Positions 32,520 to 41,638 of a stretch of DNA of 64,000 bases are shown piece by piece. Positions within the stretch are counted from its first letter, which is position 1. The number at the start of each line of letters is the position of its first letter. Source of the DNA: Parafrankia irregularis (GTDB lineage Bacteria; Actinomycetota; Actinomycetes; Frankiales; Frankiaceae). Below the pieces are notes generated by a model. It did no database searches, was not told where the DNA came from, and saw only the letters and a program-made list of their open reading frames with translations. Made by a program: the position numbers and the translations under genes. The stretch lies in the NCBI RefSeq assembly GCF_001536285.1, contig NZ_FAOZ01000020.1, positions 99,294-163,293 on the forward strand, read 5' to 3'.

Positions 32520-33551
32520 GTGACTCGCCCAGTCCCCCGCCGCGAGCGTCTCCGCCAGACGACGATTGAGGAGATCAAGAAGGCTGCCCACAAGCAGCTG
32601 ACCGAGCGCGGCGCGGCCGGGCTCTCGCTACGGGCCGTGGCACGCGAGATGGGGATGACCCCGTCGGCGATCTACCGGTACTTCGACAGCCGGGCCGCAC
32701 TGATCCACGTGCTGGCGCAGGACGCCTACAGCTCCCTCGCCGACGTGCTGGAGGCGGCCTTCGACGCCGCGCCGACGGACGACCACCTGGTGCGCTGGCT
32801 GCTGGTCGCCCGCTCCCACCGGCGCTGGGCGATGCTGAACCCGACGGAATACACGCTGATCTTCGGCCCGCAGCCCGATGACCTCACCGACCCGTCGACC
32901 GCCGTGCTCGACGAGCTCGAACGGTCCGTCGCCGTGCTCCTGCGGTGCATGGCCGAGGCGATCGAGGCCGGCGTCTTCGACCCGAGCGGGCTGGAGGCCG
33001 AGCTGTCGCCCAACCTCCGCCGGCAGTTCGAGGCGTGGGACTGTGACGACTCCGGCCTCGGCCCGGTCGCCGAGGCCGCCTGCATGCTGGTGTGGACCCA
33101 GCTGCACGGGTTGCTGGCGCTGGACCTGTTCGGTCATCTCCCGGAGCCGCTGAGGGGCTCGGGCGAGCTTTTCGACCAGCAGATGATCGGTGCGCTGGTG
33201 CGGGTCGGGGGCCAGGCACCCGTCGACTTCGCCGAGGTGATCGACCGTGCCGACCGGTGGCGGCCGGCATCGGTCAGGGCGCACCCGAACCCGGCTCCGG
33301 CGCGGCACCGCCCGACGTCAGGGCTGCGCCGCCCGGCGCCGGTCGAGCGGCTCCCCGAGTTCTCCCGCCCGCCTGATCACACCGCCCGCACGAGCGGCAC
33401 GAACGGCACGCGCGGGATCCGTCCGGGCGGTGTCACCACCGCCCGGTCAGACCTGCTGACACCCCGTCAGGCAGATGTCCGCATCCTCCTACTCAGGGTG
33501 TCAAGGGCAGCACGGCGAGCGCTCTTGATCTCGCCCAGCCGCGCCTGGTAG
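32520..33551 (+). CDS. TetR-family transcriptional regulator
   Basis: The N-terminal HTH is classic: TTIEEIKKAAHKQLTERGAAGLSLRAVAREMGMTPSAIYRYFDSRAALIHVL. The ligand domain follows (about residues 65-235) with the TetR_C-like HRRWAMLNPTEYTLIFG. The 343-aa length exceeds the usual 190-240 because of a Pro/Arg/Thr-rich tail after about residue 240 that overlaps the convergent glycosyltransferase gene by 85 bp; the tail may be real but looks unstructured. GTG 32520 starts right before the conserved helix. The 28-bp palindrome at 32432 is the probable operator for this gene and the divergent MMPL exporter gene. Confidence 0.88.
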   Translation: MTRPVPRRERLRQTTIEEIKKAAHKQLTERGAAGLSLRAVAREMGMTPSAIYRYFDSRAALIHVLAQDAYSSLADVLEAAFDAAPTDDHLVRWLLVARSHRRWAMLNPTEYTLIFGPQPDDLTDPSTAVLDELERSVAVLLRCMAEAIEAGVFDPSGLEAELSPNLRRQFEAWDCDDSGLGPVAEAACMLVWTQLHGLLALDLFGHLPEPLRGSGELFDQQMIGALVRVGGQAPVDFAEVIDRADRWRPASVRAHPNPAPARHRPTSGLRRPAPVERLPEFSRPPDHTARTSGTNGTRGIRPGGVTTARSDLLTPRQADVRILLLRVSRAARRALLISPSRAW

Positions 33552-34537
33552 GCCGGCGAGGTCGCCAGCGGCTGATAGAAGCCCAGTCGCGGAACGAAAT
33601 CGGTCTCGTCGTACCCGGGTGGCCGGTACAGCGGATAGGTACGACCCGGAAATAGGAGGTCGTAGTTGTCGGCAATCTGCCAGACGGCGACATGCGGATC
33701 GAGGCGCCGCCGCTGGAAGTAGGCCTCGAGAACATCGATTGTGAAACTGATCTCATGGAACTGCTTGACCAGGTTGTGGTAGTGCTGACCAACCTGATAC
33801 TTGATCGGCAGCTCGACCTGTAGACAGTCCGCGTAGTCGAGAAGGTCCAGAGCGAGAACCTTCAGGGAAGTCTCCACCCCGTAACCACGGGAGAACGCGA
33901 GCGACGCAAAGACGTCGGCGTCAATCACGAACTCCCCGATCAATGGCTGGATTGTCCGGGTGATGGACGGCACATGACGCGCGAGCTGCTTCGAGAGAAG
34001 CGAGCGCAGCATCTCGGTCGTTCGCCCGCCGGGCTGCCCGTCACCAGTGACCCTGCGCGAGCTTCCGTTCACGAAAAGCGGGGCATTGCCGGCGGTCGCC
34101 GCCGCGGCCAGAACGCCGACCGTGATCGGATCATAACTTTCAAGATCGGCGTCGTGGAAAATCAGCCGGTTACCGAACGCGAGGTACGCGAGGCTGCGCA
34201 TGGCACCGGCCTTGCCACCGGCCGCGGCGTCCTCCGCCCCCGCGTGCCGTTCCATGACGGACTGGCCTCGGGCGACCCAGCTCGCCCCCGCCTCCGTCGC
34301 GATCCGCACCAGATCGTGCTCGTCACCGTCCGAGGACGGATCGACTATTACGCCGATCTCGTCGATGACGCTGCGTTCCTGCATCCACCGTTGCCGGTTG
34401 AGCGCGATGATGGTCCCGAGCGCCCGCGCCGCCTCAGGCCCGCGGGCGGGTATCAGCAGACTTAGCGTGACGCCTCTGTTGAGCTTGTCCACCTCGATCG
34501 CATCGAGGTCGAGGGTGGTGGGTTCGAGCGTTCGCAC
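33467..34537 (-). CDS. GpgS-like family 2/81 glycosyltransferase
   Basis: A 356-aa cytosolic GT-A glycosyltransferase resembling glucosyl-3-phosphoglycerate synthase. LSLLIPARGPEAA opens the nucleotide-sugar fold, IDEIGVIVDPSSDGDEHD gives the next acidic motif, GGKAGAMRSLAYLAF resembles the GKGEA motif of GpgS, and LIFHDADLESYD is the DxD-like metal site. SRGYGVETSLKVLAL matches the acceptor-side motif of that family. GTG 34537 follows GAGAGGGG. Products could be glucosylglycerate-type solutes or methylglucose lipopolysaccharide primers, but exact donor and acceptor are not deducible. Confidence 0.75.
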   Translation of the reverse strand: MRTLEPTTLDLDAIEVDKLNRGVTLSLLIPARGPEAARALGTIIALNRQRWMQERSVIDEIGVIVDPSSDGDEHDLVRIATEAGASWVARGQSVMERHAGAEDAAAGGKAGAMRSLAYLAFGNRLIFHDADLESYDPITVGVLAAAATAGNAPLFVNGSSRRVTGDGQPGGRTTEMLRSLLSKQLARHVPSITRTIQPLIGEFVIDADVFASLAFSRGYGVETSLKVLALDLLDYADCLQVELPIKYQVGQHYHNLVKQFHEISFTIDVLEAYFQRRRLDPHVAVWQIADNYDLLFPGRTYPLYRPPGYDETDFVPRLGFYQPLATSPAYQARLGEIKSARRAALDTLSRRMRTSA

Positions 34538-35083
34538 GGACGCCCCTCTCTCGAGACCTTTCTTGGCTTAAGACCCCCCCAGGTCCGGCCACGCCCGCGC
34601 AGACGTGGCCGACATACACCTGATGGTTCGCGTACCACGTGAACCACGTCAGGCGAAGCTTTCCGGGCAGGCGCTCCCCGGTCAACCGGACGCCGCTGGC
34701 GATCCTCCCTCTTCACACCTTTCCATACCTTTACCCGCGGATCCCCCCAGGGACCGACCGCCGTGGAACACACGGCCGGCGTGCGGGGATCAAAGTATGG
34801 ATGTTGCGCGACGGATCGTCACTCCCCCGGAGGAGTCCCCCAGAACATCACTTTCGGCCCGCTCGGCGAGCCGGCCCGGGCCAGGTTCACCGGCACCCGG
34901 CCGCCCGTGCCGCCGGCCGCCCATCCGGCCGGTGCGACGGGACACCAGACCCTTCGCAGGTGTACCCGGGAGCTGTCCGGACGACGCCCGGCGGGTCCGG
35001 ACACGTCCGCGTGGATCCCGGCCGTCCCGGCTGGTCGGGCCCCGGTTGGGAAGGCCTGCTCGGCGACACGATGGCATGCTGAG
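34538..35083. other. Intergenic region between divergent genes
   Basis: A 546-bp spacer between the glycosyltransferase gene (minus) and the mshC-like gene (plus). A hairpin GGCCACG/CGTGGCC spans 34587-34610. No convincing small gene, riboswitch or promoter was recognised. Confidence 0.5.
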
Positions 35084-36235
35084 GTGGTGGATGTCGTACT
35101 GGACCCGATGCGCCCGGACCTCCGGCTTGGCCGGACGCCGATCCCTGTCGTCGGCCGCGCCCGGGTCTATGTGTGCGGCATCACTCCCTATGCCGTCACA
35201 CATCTGGGCCATGCGGCCACCTACCTGTGGACGGATCTGACAGCGCGGGTATGGCGTGCGGCCGGGGTCCAGGTGGAGCTCGCCCGCAACATCACCGACG
35301 TCGACGACGCGATGTTCGCCGAGGCCCGCCGGCTGGGGATGCCCTTCGACCAGGTCGCGGCGATGCAGCGGTTCTCCTTCGACCGCTCGATGTCCGCGCT
35401 CGGGATCCAGCCACCGGACCACGAGCCGACGGCGCGTGCCGCGGTGACCCGGGTGATCGAGCTCACGACCGCGCTGCTGCGCGCCGGTCATGCCTACGAA
35501 CGCAACGGCACCGTCTACGCCCGCACGGCCGAGGCGGCGGACCGCGCCGGCCTGGACCGGGCCGCGGCGATCACTCTCGCCGCCGAGTTCAACGACGACC
35601 CGCGGGATCCGAACCGTGACGACCCGCTCGACGTCGCGGTCTGGCGGGCGGACCCGGCCGACGGCGAGTTTCCGAGCTGGCCCAGCCCCTGGGGGCCGGG
35701 TCGTCCCGGCTGGCACGCCGAGTGCGCGGCGATGGTGCTGTCGACCTTCGGCTCCAGTATCGATCTTCACGTCGGCGGCGCCGACCTGCGGTTCCCGCAC
35801 CATGCCGTGGAGTCGCTGCTGGCCGAGCAGGCGACGGGCGTCCGGCCGTTCGCGCGGGCCTGGCTGCACCCCGGCACCGTCCGGGTGGGCGGGGTCAAGA
35901 TGTCGAAGTCCCTGGGCAACCTCGCCTTCGTCGACGACCTGCTGACCCGGCACACACCGTCCGCCCTGCGGCTGCTCTGCCTCGGCCGCGCGTGGGACGC
36001 CGACTGGGACTTCGACGAGTCGGCGTTCGACGCGGCCGAGGCGGCGCTCGACGCGCTCTATGCGGCCGCGGCGCGGCCCGGTGGCGGTGGCGGTGGCGAG
36101 CGGGAGAGCCCGGCCGCGGCGGAGGTCGACGCGGCGCTGCTCGCCAACCTCGACACCGTCCGGGCACAGGCCGTGGCGTTGGAGGCCGGCGGCGACGCGG
36201 CCCGGCGCTTCATCTCCGTCCTGGGGCTGATCTGA
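35084..36235 (+). CDS. MshC-like cysteine ligase (cysteinyl-tRNA synthetase fold)
   Basis: A 383-aa class I ligase of the CysS/MshC group. VYVCGITPYAVTHLGHAATYLW carries Zn ligand Cys31 and the HIGH-type motif HLGH (40-43); RNITDVDDAMFAEA, RPGWHAECAAMVLSTFG and GGADLRFPHHAVESLLAEQ are the zinc and substrate motifs, and KMSKSLGNLAFVDDLL (about residue 272) is the KMSKS loop. THLGHAATY and the short length favour MshC, which joins cysteine to GlcN-inositol in mycothiol synthesis, over true CysS (about 460 aa). GTG 35084 or 35087 starts it; ATG 35108 is possible. Compared with typical MshC the N-terminus is about 30 aa shorter, so a paralogue is possible. Confidence 0.78.
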   Translation: MVDVVLDPMRPDLRLGRTPIPVVGRARVYVCGITPYAVTHLGHAATYLWTDLTARVWRAAGVQVELARNITDVDDAMFAEARRLGMPFDQVAAMQRFSFDRSMSALGIQPPDHEPTARAAVTRVIELTTALLRAGHAYERNGTVYARTAEAADRAGLDRAAAITLAAEFNDDPRDPNRDDPLDVAVWRADPADGEFPSWPSPWGPGRPGWHAECAAMVLSTFGSSIDLHVGGADLRFPHHAVESLLAEQATGVRPFARAWLHPGTVRVGGVKMSKSLGNLAFVDDLLTRHTPSALRLLCLGRAWDADWDFDESAFDAAEAALDALYAAAARPGGGGGGERESPAAAEVDAALLANLDTVRAQAVALEAGGDAARRFISVLGLI

Positions 36236-36318
36236 CAGCTCCGCGCTTCAGACAGCTCCGCGCTTCAGACGGCTCCGCGCTTCAGACGGCTCCCCGCTTC
36301 AGACGGCTCCGCGCTCGC
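36234..36318. repeat. 17-bp tandem repeat, five copies
   Basis: The unit GACAGCTCCGCGCTTCA is repeated at 36234, 36251, 36268, 36285 and 36302 with few changes (last copy partial). The first copy overlaps the stop codon of the MshC-like gene. Confidence 0.88.
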
Positions 36319-36840
36319 GCCACCCCGAGACTGCGTCGCCGGCAACGGCACCGCCACCATCACCGACTGATCACCGGTTGCTCACCGGCTGACCGTGGGT
36401 CGAGCCACGACAGGACTGCGCACTCGCCCACACCCGGCGTACCGGGCCAACGCCGCGACACAAGAATCAGACAAAAGCTCATACCCTGCGTCAAAGGATC
36501 GTGCACACGGAGCTACCATCAGGATGGTTCTGTTGTGGTCCAGGTCCGGCCCAACGGGCTGAAGCGCTTTTGTCGGGCTACCTCCGGTACTCGGGCCGTC
36601 TCGGGTACGAGGTGGCGTTGCGGGCAGCACCGGCGCCCCGGCTGCTGGGAGTGCGCCCGTCCAGCGTCTCCGGCGTTCGGATTCCGCGATCCCCCGCACC
36701 ACAACCCACGGACCCCGCTCCCGCGGACCCGCGCCCCTGCACCGGCGCCTCCGCAGCTTCACGCATTCGTATTCGGAGACGCTGCTCATGCCCCGGTCGC
36801 TCCCGCCCGGCACCCGGTCGCCGGCGATTCCCGGTGATCG
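36319..36840. other. Intergenic region before the diguanylate cyclase gene
   Basis: About 520 bp with no supported gene. It has several short inverted repeats, such as CCGGCCC/GGGC patterns at 36545-36560, but no recognised riboswitch, including a c-di-GMP riboswitch. It presumably holds the promoter of the downstream gene. Confidence 0.4.
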
Positions 36841-38460
36841 GTGACCGCACCCCGAGCCATGCGGCCGTCCTCCGACCGCCGCCGGGCCCTGGCGCTGGGC
36901 GGCGGGATCGGTCTGTTGATCGTCTTCTGGGCGCTGTCGGCAGCTGGCACCCTGCCGACCGGGCGCACCGCCGTCGAGCTGGTGGCCGGCGTCTGCGCCA
37001 CGGTCGCGGTGTGCGTGGGGGTACGTCGGAACCGCCCGGCGGCCACGCTGCCGTGGTGGCTGTTCGCCGCCGCCCAGGCCACGGCGACCCTCGGCGACTC
37101 GCTGCTCTACGGCATCGGGAACCTGCTCGACCGGCACCGTTTCCCGGGGCTCTGGGACGTCTGCTACCTGGCCCAGTACCCACTGCTGGTGGCCGGCGTC
37201 GTCGTGCTGGCCCGCCGGCGTGGCCTGCCCGGTGGGCTCACCGACGTGCTGGACAGTGCGACCATCGGCGTCGCGGGGGCCCTCGTCGCCTGGGTCTATG
37301 TGATCGCCCCAGGTCTGTCGGCGGAGCATTCGTCCTCGTCCTCGTTCGCGACCCGCGTCACCGCGCTGGCCTACGCCGCCTCGTTCCCGGCGCTGTTCGC
37401 GGCCGGCCTGCTGCTGGTGCTCGACCGCGGCCGGCGCGGACCGGCCGGCTACCTGCTCCTCAGCCACCTCTCCGCGGTTTTGGCCGCATCGCTGCTCTAC
37501 CTGCCGCGGCAGATCGACGGGACGGACCAGAACGGCGGCGGCGCACAGCTCGTCGCGCTGCTCGGTGCGCTGGGGCTCGGCGGCGCCGCCCTCCATCCGA
37601 GCATGCGCGAGCTCACCAGCACCCGGAAACGGAGCACGGCGGTCCTGTCGACGTCCCGGCTGCTGGCCCTCACCGCGGCGGCGCTGGTCGCGCCGATCGT
37701 GCTGACGGTGCAGAGCGTTCGCGGCGAGACCGACGGCCTGGTGGTCGTCGCCGTCTCCAGCGGCGCGATGTTCGTCCTCATCATCTTCCGGATGGCGGGT
37801 CTGGTCGCGGACCAGCACCAGGCCGCGATCACCGACGGTCTGACCGGCGTGCACACCCGCCGTCATCTGGACGGTGAGCTGTCCGCGGCGGTCGACCGCG
37901 CGTTGCGGGAGGGCCACCGCCTCGGCCTGTTCCTGATCGACGTCGACCATTTCAAGTCGATCAACGACCGGTTCGGGCACCCGGTCGGGGATGACGTCCT
38001 GGTCGAGGTGGCACGCCGGCTGCGGGCGGCGACCCGACCCGGTGACGTGCTGGGCCGGTACGGCGGTGAGGAGTTCGCCGTCCTGGTCACGGACCTGCCC
38101 GAGATCGACCTCGCGGCCGTCGGGGAGCGGCTGCGCCGCCAGGTCTGCGCCACGCCGATCCGGGTCGGCACCCGTTCGCCGGGCGGTCACCTCGACCCGC
38201 CTGGCCGGCGCACCGACCCGCCGCGGCCGGGAGACGGGCCACGCCCGGCCGGCGAGCAGCTCGTCGCGGTCACGGTGTCGGTGGGCGCGGCCGCCATACC
38301 GACCCACGCCGCGGACACGTTCGGCCTGGTCGCGGCCGCCGACAGCGCGCTGTACGCGGCGAAGAGCGCGGGGCGTGACCAGGTCGCGGTCAGCGGGACC
38401 ATCGGGGCGCCCGCGGGCGGCGACCAGCTCGCGGTCAGCGGAGCAGCCGAAGCGCTCTGA
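36841..38460 (+). CDS. Membrane-bound diguanylate cyclase (GGDEF)
   Basis: A 539-aa protein that makes cyclic di-GMP from two GTP. The first ~310 residues are hydrophobic helices (GGGIGLLIVFWALSAAGTL, VLDSATIGVAGALVAWVYVI and others), about eight to ten membrane spans without a known sensor domain name. The GGDEF domain starts near residue 335 (ITDGLTGVHTRRHLDGEL); the active-site motif is GGEEF at 408-412, and RPGD at 399-402 is the inhibitory I-site five residues before it, so product inhibition is expected. There is no EAL domain. A Pro/Arg-rich insert lies between GGEEF and the final strand. GTG 36841 is the likely start. Confidence 0.92.
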   Translation: MTAPRAMRPSSDRRRALALGGGIGLLIVFWALSAAGTLPTGRTAVELVAGVCATVAVCVGVRRNRPAATLPWWLFAAAQATATLGDSLLYGIGNLLDRHRFPGLWDVCYLAQYPLLVAGVVVLARRRGLPGGLTDVLDSATIGVAGALVAWVYVIAPGLSAEHSSSSSFATRVTALAYAASFPALFAAGLLLVLDRGRRGPAGYLLLSHLSAVLAASLLYLPRQIDGTDQNGGGAQLVALLGALGLGGAALHPSMRELTSTRKRSTAVLSTSRLLALTAAALVAPIVLTVQSVRGETDGLVVVAVSSGAMFVLIIFRMAGLVADQHQAAITDGLTGVHTRRHLDGELSAAVDRALREGHRLGLFLIDVDHFKSINDRFGHPVGDDVLVEVARRLRAATRPGDVLGRYGGEEFAVLVTDLPEIDLAAVGERLRRQVCATPIRVGTRSPGGHLDPPGRRTDPPRPGDGPRPAGEQLVAVTVSVGAAAIPTHAADTFGLVAAADSALYAAKSAGRDQVAVSGTIGAPAGGDQLAVSGAAEAL

Positions 38461-38898
38461 GGCCCGGCACCGACAGGCCTGATGAGGCACCGACAGGCAT
38501 CGGGTTTCGTCGGCTACGCGACATGACAGGCGTCCGACGTGCCGGCACGCGTCATCGCCAGGACGCACCCTGAGTGGTATGCGCGATTTGCCCGTTTAGG
38601 GCGTCTTTCGCGACGTAATCTCCGCGGAGAGCTCGAGCCTTCACCTGGAACGAAGAAACCTCGATCCTCCCACCGGCGTGTAGCGCCGAACACACCACCC
38701 CCCTCCCTCCCCCGCGACACCCATCCGAGCGTCCCGCCCGAACAGTCGGACGAGGCGCTCTCGACGCCGTTCCCCGCTCCCCCGCTCCCGCTCCCCCGCG
38801 GCGGAACGGCGCCCAGCGGTGCACCACCCCAACGCCCACATCCACATCCACGCCCACGTCCACCGCCCACGTCGGCCCAGCGGAGTCGAGGAGGACTG
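38461..38898. other. Intergenic region before the second MMPL gene
   Basis: A 438-bp spacer between same-strand genes. The 38700-38880 part is extremely C-rich (runs of CCACCCC and CCCGCT types). No gene or regulator site is supported. Confidence 0.4.
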
Positions 38899-41469
38899 AT
38901 GTCCGGGTTGCTGTACCGGATCGGAGCTGCCGCGGCCACCCGGCCGTGGCGGGTCATCGGGATGTGGCTGGCCACCCTCGTCGTGGCACTGGGGCTCGCG
39001 GCCGGCTCCGGCGGCGAGCCCCACGACGACTTCAGCGCCCCGATGACGGCCTCGCAGCACGGGACGGACCTGCTGCGCGCGAACTTTCCGAACCTCGCGG
39101 GCGCCGACGCCCGGGTCGTGGTGCACGATCCCGACGGCACCCCCCTGGACGCCGGCCTGCTGGCGACCGTGCGAACCCGGCTCGCCGCCCTGCCGTCAGC
39201 TGTGGTGGCCAGCCCGCCCCAGCTGTCCCGGGACGGCGACACCGCCCTGCTCACCGTGAACTACACGGATCCGGTCGCCGACATGGACGCGGAGCAGGCG
39301 CTGGCCGACCTGTTCAAGGCGGCCACCCCTGCCACCCAGCGTGGACTGCAGGTGGACGTCGGCGGCCAGGTCTCGGAGAACCTGCAGAAGGTCGACGGCC
39401 GGGCGGAGGCGACCGGCGTCGTGCTGGCCCTGCTGATCCTGCTGATCGCCTTCGGGTCGCTGGTCGCCGCTGGGGTGCCGATCGCGGTGGCCATGATCGG
39501 CCTGGGGATCGGGGCGTCGTGCATCACCCTGATCGCCGCGGTGACCACGGTGAGCTCGATCGCGCCCTCGCTGGCCTCGATGGTCGGTATCGGCGTCGGC
39601 ATCGACTACGCGCTGCTGCTGGTCACCCGGCATGTGGAAGGGCTGCGGGCGGGTCTGCCGGTTCGGGAGGCCGCGGGCCGGGCGAACGCCACGGCCGGCG
39701 CCTCGGTGGTCTTCGCGGGCCTCACCGTGATCCTCTCGTTGACGGGGCTGCGGCTCGTCGGCCTCAGCACCTATGTGACGACGGCGTTCACGACGGCCGC
39801 TGTCGTGATCGCGGTCGTGCTGGTCGCGATCACCCTCGTTCCGGCGTTGTGCGGCCTCGCGGATCTGCGGGTTCTGCGGCGCCGCAACCACGCCGAGCTG
39901 CTGGCGGCCCGATCCGTCGCCCGTTCGGTCGCCGCGGCCGGCAGCGGCGCGTCCTCCCCCGGAGCCCTCCTCGGCTCAGGTGAGCCCTCCGCCGCCGCGC
40001 GACGCACCCTGACCGCCGCCTGGGCGAGGCGCATCGGTAACCGGCCGGGCCCGTGGGCCTTCGGGGCGCTCATCATCCTGCTGGCGCTCAGCGCGCCGAT
40101 CCTGACGATGCGCACCTGGCCGCAGGACGCCGGCAGCCAGCCGGTCGACGTCACCCAGCGGCGGGCCTACGACCTGATCTCCAGCGAGTACGGGCCCGGC
40201 GCGAACGGCCCTCTGCTGCTGGCCGTCGACCTGCGGCGGCTCCCACCCGTTGCCCTGGCCGAGCTGGGCACGAAGGTCGCCGCGGTGCCCGGGGTGGCGT
40301 CCGTCACGCCGGCGGTCGTCGCACCGTCCGGTACCGCGGCGGTGATCGAGGTGGTGCCGACGACCGGACCGAGTGACGCCGCCTCGACCGAGCTGGTCAA
40401 CCGGCTGCGCGACGACGTACTGCCACCCGGCGTGGACGTCACCGGCACGACCGCGATCTTCGCCGATCTGTCCGCGCTGCTGGCCGAGCGGCTGTGGTGG
40501 GTCGTGGGCTTCGTGGTCGGCGTGTCCATCCTGCTGCTGACCGTCGTCTTCCGGTCGCCGGTGGTCGCCCTGAAGGCTGCCGCGATGAACCTGCTGTCCA
40601 TCTCCGCCGCGTACGGCGTGGTGACCGCGGTCTTCCAGTGGGGATGGGGAACCGATCTTCTGGGGCTGCCGCACAGCGTCCCGATGTCGAGCTGGCTGCC
40701 CGTCCTGATGTTCACCGTGCTGTTCGGGCTGAGCATGGACTACGAGGTCTTCCTGCTTTCCCGGATCAGGGAGGACTGGGTGGTCACCCGCGACCCGCGC
40801 GGCAGCGTGGTGCGTGGCCTCGCCTCGACCGCGCGGGTGATCACAAGCGCCGCCCTCATCATGATCGCCGTCTTCGCGGGGTTCGCCCTCGACCCGGACG
40901 TGACCGTGAAGATGGTCGGCGTCGGCATGGCCGTCGCGGTGTTCGTCGACGCGACGCTGATCCGCCTGGTGCTGGTGCCGGCCACGATGGCGCTGCTGGG
41001 CCGGGCGAACTGGTGGCTGCCGCGGTGGTGTGACCGGCTGCTGCCCCAGGTCGACGTGCACGGTGAGCGTTTCGCTCCCGGGGTGGCCGCCACCGCGGCG
41101 ATGCGGCCGGACCAGGCCGGCGACGGCAGGACGGCCGACCACGCCACCGCCAGGAAGGCCGGGTCCGGCAGGAAAGGCGGCACCCACACCGACACCGACA
41201 CCGGCACCGGCACCGGCACCGGACGGAAGGCGGGGGCGGGCGGCGGGGAGCCGACCGGCCGCGGGTCGATGGCCACCGGGGGTGGTCCGGCACCCGACCC
41301 GCCGCCCGCCGACGGGGGTGGCCCCGACTCCGGGACCAGCCCGAAGTCGGGTGGGACAGATCGCCTTAAACCTCCTTCCGGCCCCGTGATGGCCGGTTCG
41401 GGCATCCCCACACAGGTCTCAACCGAGCCGATCGACCATTCGGCCAACGGCCGCGAACTGCACCGATGA
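38899..41469 (+). CDS. MMPL/RND-family transporter
   Basis: An 856-aa transporter, second MMPL protein in the window. The first helix is WRVIGMWLATLVVALGLAAG; MVGIGVGIDYALLLVTRHVE and VLFGLSMDYEVFLLSRIRED are the paired signature motifs. About twelve membrane helices are expected, with two large outside loops. After about residue 715 it has a long Gly/Thr/Pro-rich tail (with a TDTDTGTGTGTG run) likely to be cytosolic and disordered. ATG 38899 follows GAGGAGG (38889-38894). The substrate is unknown; neighbours do not form an obvious biosynthetic cluster. It differs from the TetR-linked MMPL protein in sequence and lacks a regulator gene beside it. Confidence 0.9.
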   Translation: MSGLLYRIGAAAATRPWRVIGMWLATLVVALGLAAGSGGEPHDDFSAPMTASQHGTDLLRANFPNLAGADARVVVHDPDGTPLDAGLLATVRTRLAALPSAVVASPPQLSRDGDTALLTVNYTDPVADMDAEQALADLFKAATPATQRGLQVDVGGQVSENLQKVDGRAEATGVVLALLILLIAFGSLVAAGVPIAVAMIGLGIGASCITLIAAVTTVSSIAPSLASMVGIGVGIDYALLLVTRHVEGLRAGLPVREAAGRANATAGASVVFAGLTVILSLTGLRLVGLSTYVTTAFTTAAVVIAVVLVAITLVPALCGLADLRVLRRRNHAELLAARSVARSVAAAGSGASSPGALLGSGEPSAAARRTLTAAWARRIGNRPGPWAFGALIILLALSAPILTMRTWPQDAGSQPVDVTQRRAYDLISSEYGPGANGPLLLAVDLRRLPPVALAELGTKVAAVPGVASVTPAVVAPSGTAAVIEVVPTTGPSDAASTELVNRLRDDVLPPGVDVTGTTAIFADLSALLAERLWWVVGFVVGVSILLLTVVFRSPVVALKAAAMNLLSISAAYGVVTAVFQWGWGTDLLGLPHSVPMSSWLPVLMFTVLFGLSMDYEVFLLSRIREDWVVTRDPRGSVVRGLASTARVITSAALIMIAVFAGFALDPDVTVKMVGVGMAVAVFVDATLIRLVLVPATMALLGRANWWLPRWCDRLLPQVDVHGERFAPGVAATAAMRPDQAGDGRTADHATARKAGSGRKGGTHTDTDTGTGTGTGRKAGAGGGEPTGRGSMATGGGPAPDPPPADGGGPDSGTSPKSGGTDRLKPPSGPVMAGSGIPTQVSTEPIDHSANGRELHR

Positions 41470-41638
41470 GATTCCATTTCCGCAGGTCAGAGCGGGTGTC
41501 AACGGCCGGCGGTTAGCACTTTCGATCAGCCGGCTAGCCCCGATCTGGGTGGCGGAATGGGGGGATCTGTCCTGATTAGCTGAGACGCCATAGGCAGAAA
41601 GTCGCCCCAGGCGGCCCGGCGGAAGAAGGCGACGCGGC

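Noticed and set aside
30107..32569. A long plus-strand frame opposite the MMPL gene
   Set aside because: Antisense shadow with His/Arg/Asp-rich noise; it crosses the TetR operator.
36541..36610. A c-di-GMP riboswitch before the diguanylate cyclase gene
   Set aside because: Some short hairpins exist, but the conserved GEMM core sequences were not found.
36640..36720. A possible tRNA, because of GTTCGGATTCC followed by a CCCCGCACCA-like end
   Set aside because: The putative T-stem arms do not pair and no D- or anticodon arm can be fitted on either strand.
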